From the NCBI RefSeq assembly GCF_019749375.1, contig NZ_JACWFE010000001.1:124001-188000 (forward strand): a DNA stretch of 64,000 nucleotides, written 5' to 3'. How positions within the stretch are numbered: the stretch's first letter is position 1; each line of letters begins with the position of its first letter. The position numbers and the translations under genes are program-made. Below, piece by piece: positions 63,165-64,000 of this stretch. The notes beneath the pieces are model-generated. The model made no database searches. It was not told the origin of the DNA and saw only the letters and a list, made by a program, of their open reading frames with translations. This stretch comes from Bacillus sp. S/N-304-OC-R1 (GTDB lineage: Bacteria; Bacillota; Bacilli; Bacillales; Cytobacillaceae).

Positions 63165-64000
63165 AGCAAATAGATGAAATGTATAATGAGCAGGTCTTCA
63201 AGTGGATTGGAAAAAGGGTTCAAAGAATTGATGGACCGGAAAAGGTTACAGGCGAACTAAAATACATGACAGATTACCATTATGACAATATGTTATGGGG
63301 AAAGGTTCTGCGCGCAAAATATCCTCATGCAAAAATAAATTCAATTAACACGGAAAAGGCCGAACAGCTTCCTGGTGTCGTCTGCGTCTTAACCCATAAA
63401 GATATCCCAGGTTTTAACGGTTTTGGTATTGTAATTCCCGATCAGCCTGTCTTATGCTCCGATGTTGTTCGCTGTACTGGTGACGCCGTTGCCCTTGTTG
63501 CTGCCGAAACGAAAGAAATTGCTGAACAAGCACTTCAATTAATTGATGTCGACTACGAGACTCTTGAGGTTGTAACTGATGCGGAATATGCTATGAGCGC
63601 CTCTGCTCCAAAGCTACATCGCGATGGTAATATCCATAGTCATGTCATGATTAAAAATGGAGATACCAAAAAAGCTTTTGACGAAGCGGAGCTTATTGTC
63701 GAAAATACTTTTTATTCTCCTAGACAAATGCATGCCTTTATAGAAACAGAAGGCGGATGGGGAGTCATGGATGAAGAAGGCTTTATTACCATTCGATGTC
63801 CGGGACAATATGCCCATCGTGACCGAATGCAAATTGCCCGTTCTATTGCCTATAACCCTGAAAGAATTAGAGTGATATCTAGTCCAATTGGGGGTGCTTT
63901 TGGCGGCAAGGATGAAATCACTGTCCAAATATATTTAGCTCTTCTCGCCATGCACACAAATGGACGTCCAGTAAAAATTCATTTAAGCCGTGAGGAATCA
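63161..64000 (+). CDS. Xanthine dehydrogenase molybdenum-binding subunit (partial)
   Basis: The first 280 codons of a large subunit, open to the window end. N-terminal KWIGKRVQRIDGPEKVTGEL is the usual entry of the aldehyde oxidase/xanthine dehydrogenase a/b domain, followed by GVVCVLTHKDIPG and, near 253, the molybdopterin motif PIGGAFGGKDE. Equivalent to PucD. The full protein should be about 750 residues. With the preceding three genes this makes a complete hydroxylase. Confidence 0.93.
   Translation, partial: MKQIDEMYNEQVFKWIGKRVQRIDGPEKVTGELKYMTDYHYDNMLWGKVLRAKYPHAKINSINTEKAEQLPGVVCVLTHKDIPGFNGFGIVIPDQPVLCSDVVRCTGDAVALVAAETKEIAEQALQLIDVDYETLEVVTDAEYAMSASAPKLHRDGNIHSHVMIKNGDTKKAFDEAELIVENTFYSPRQMHAFIETEGGWGVMDEEGFITIRCPGQYAHRDRMQIARSIAYNPERIRVISSPIGGAFGGKDEITVQIYLALLAMHTNGRPVKIHLSREES

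Overview
The window reads as a chromosomal piece of an endospore-forming, low-GC Gram-positive rod of the Bacillaceae. The supporting features are AT-rich DNA, strong AGGAGG-type ribosome binding sites, frequent GTG/TTG starts, a GerA-type germinant receptor operon, an SspH-type small acid-soluble spore protein, hopanoid-type triterpene cyclase, and ParE/ParC that read like the Bacillus proteins. No rRNA, tRNA, CRISPR or insertion sequence was seen. One tyrosine recombinase sits in a gene-poor stretch.

Layout. 1-6390: thiamin salvage operon behind two tandem TPP riboswitches (tenA, thiZ, thiX, thiY, thiW, thiD, thiM, thiE). 6481-9712: orphan sensor kinase, then RidA, threonine dehydratase and rhodanese. 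9835-13060: a DUF2515-like gene and a squalene-hopene-type cyclase. 13085-19954: a conserved MoxR ATPase/DUF58/DUF4129/DUF4350/SpoIIM/RDD membrane cluster. 19943-24384: a hypothetical protein, PepF, an azoreductase with an MhqR-type operator, and a HAD phosphatase. 24381-28251: gerKA-C-B-order germination operon. 28420-32452: FAD oxidoreductase, YtcJ-like amidohydrolase and small spore-type genes. 32533-36078: two Staygreen paralogs on either side of an integrase and about 1 kb of non-coding DNA. 36166-45641: secreted protein, AGCS symporter, coiled-coil protein, Hsp20, parC, parE and a CoA-binding protein.

45758 to the end is the most unusual part: a bacterial microcompartment (BMC) locus built into a purine-catabolism gene set. 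On the minus strand, from 60029 down, lie an NCS2 xanthine/urate permease, a HyuA-like cyclic amidohydrolase, a cysteine hydrolase, UbiX, UbiD, a BMC-H, a long protein that I read as a very divergent tandem-BMC protein with an encapsulation-like N-terminus, a BMC-H with a long charged tail, another BMC-H, a flavoprotein, a BMC-P pentamer protein, adenine deaminase, a cyclase-family hydrolase, a DUF1989 protein, an M20 peptidase-like hydrolase and an SsnA-like aminohydrolase. None of the usual BMC signature enzymes (aldehyde dehydrogenase, PduL, alcohol dehydrogenase) is present. Divergently, a xanthine dehydrogenase operon (2Fe-2S, MocA-like, FAD and Mo subunits, the last cut by the window end) lies behind a guanine-type purine riboswitch. 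The terminator of that riboswitch overlaps the aptamer, which predicts ligand-induced expression.

Working model (inference): adenine is deaminated to hypoxanthine, xanthine dehydrogenase makes xanthine, the cyclic amidohydrolase opens the ring, the hydrolases remove the ureido group, and UbiD (with prenyl-FMN from UbiX) decarboxylates an aminoimidazole carboxylate. Unstable intermediates would be held inside the BMC shell. This matches the classical clostridial xanthine route step by step but is unproven for these proteins.
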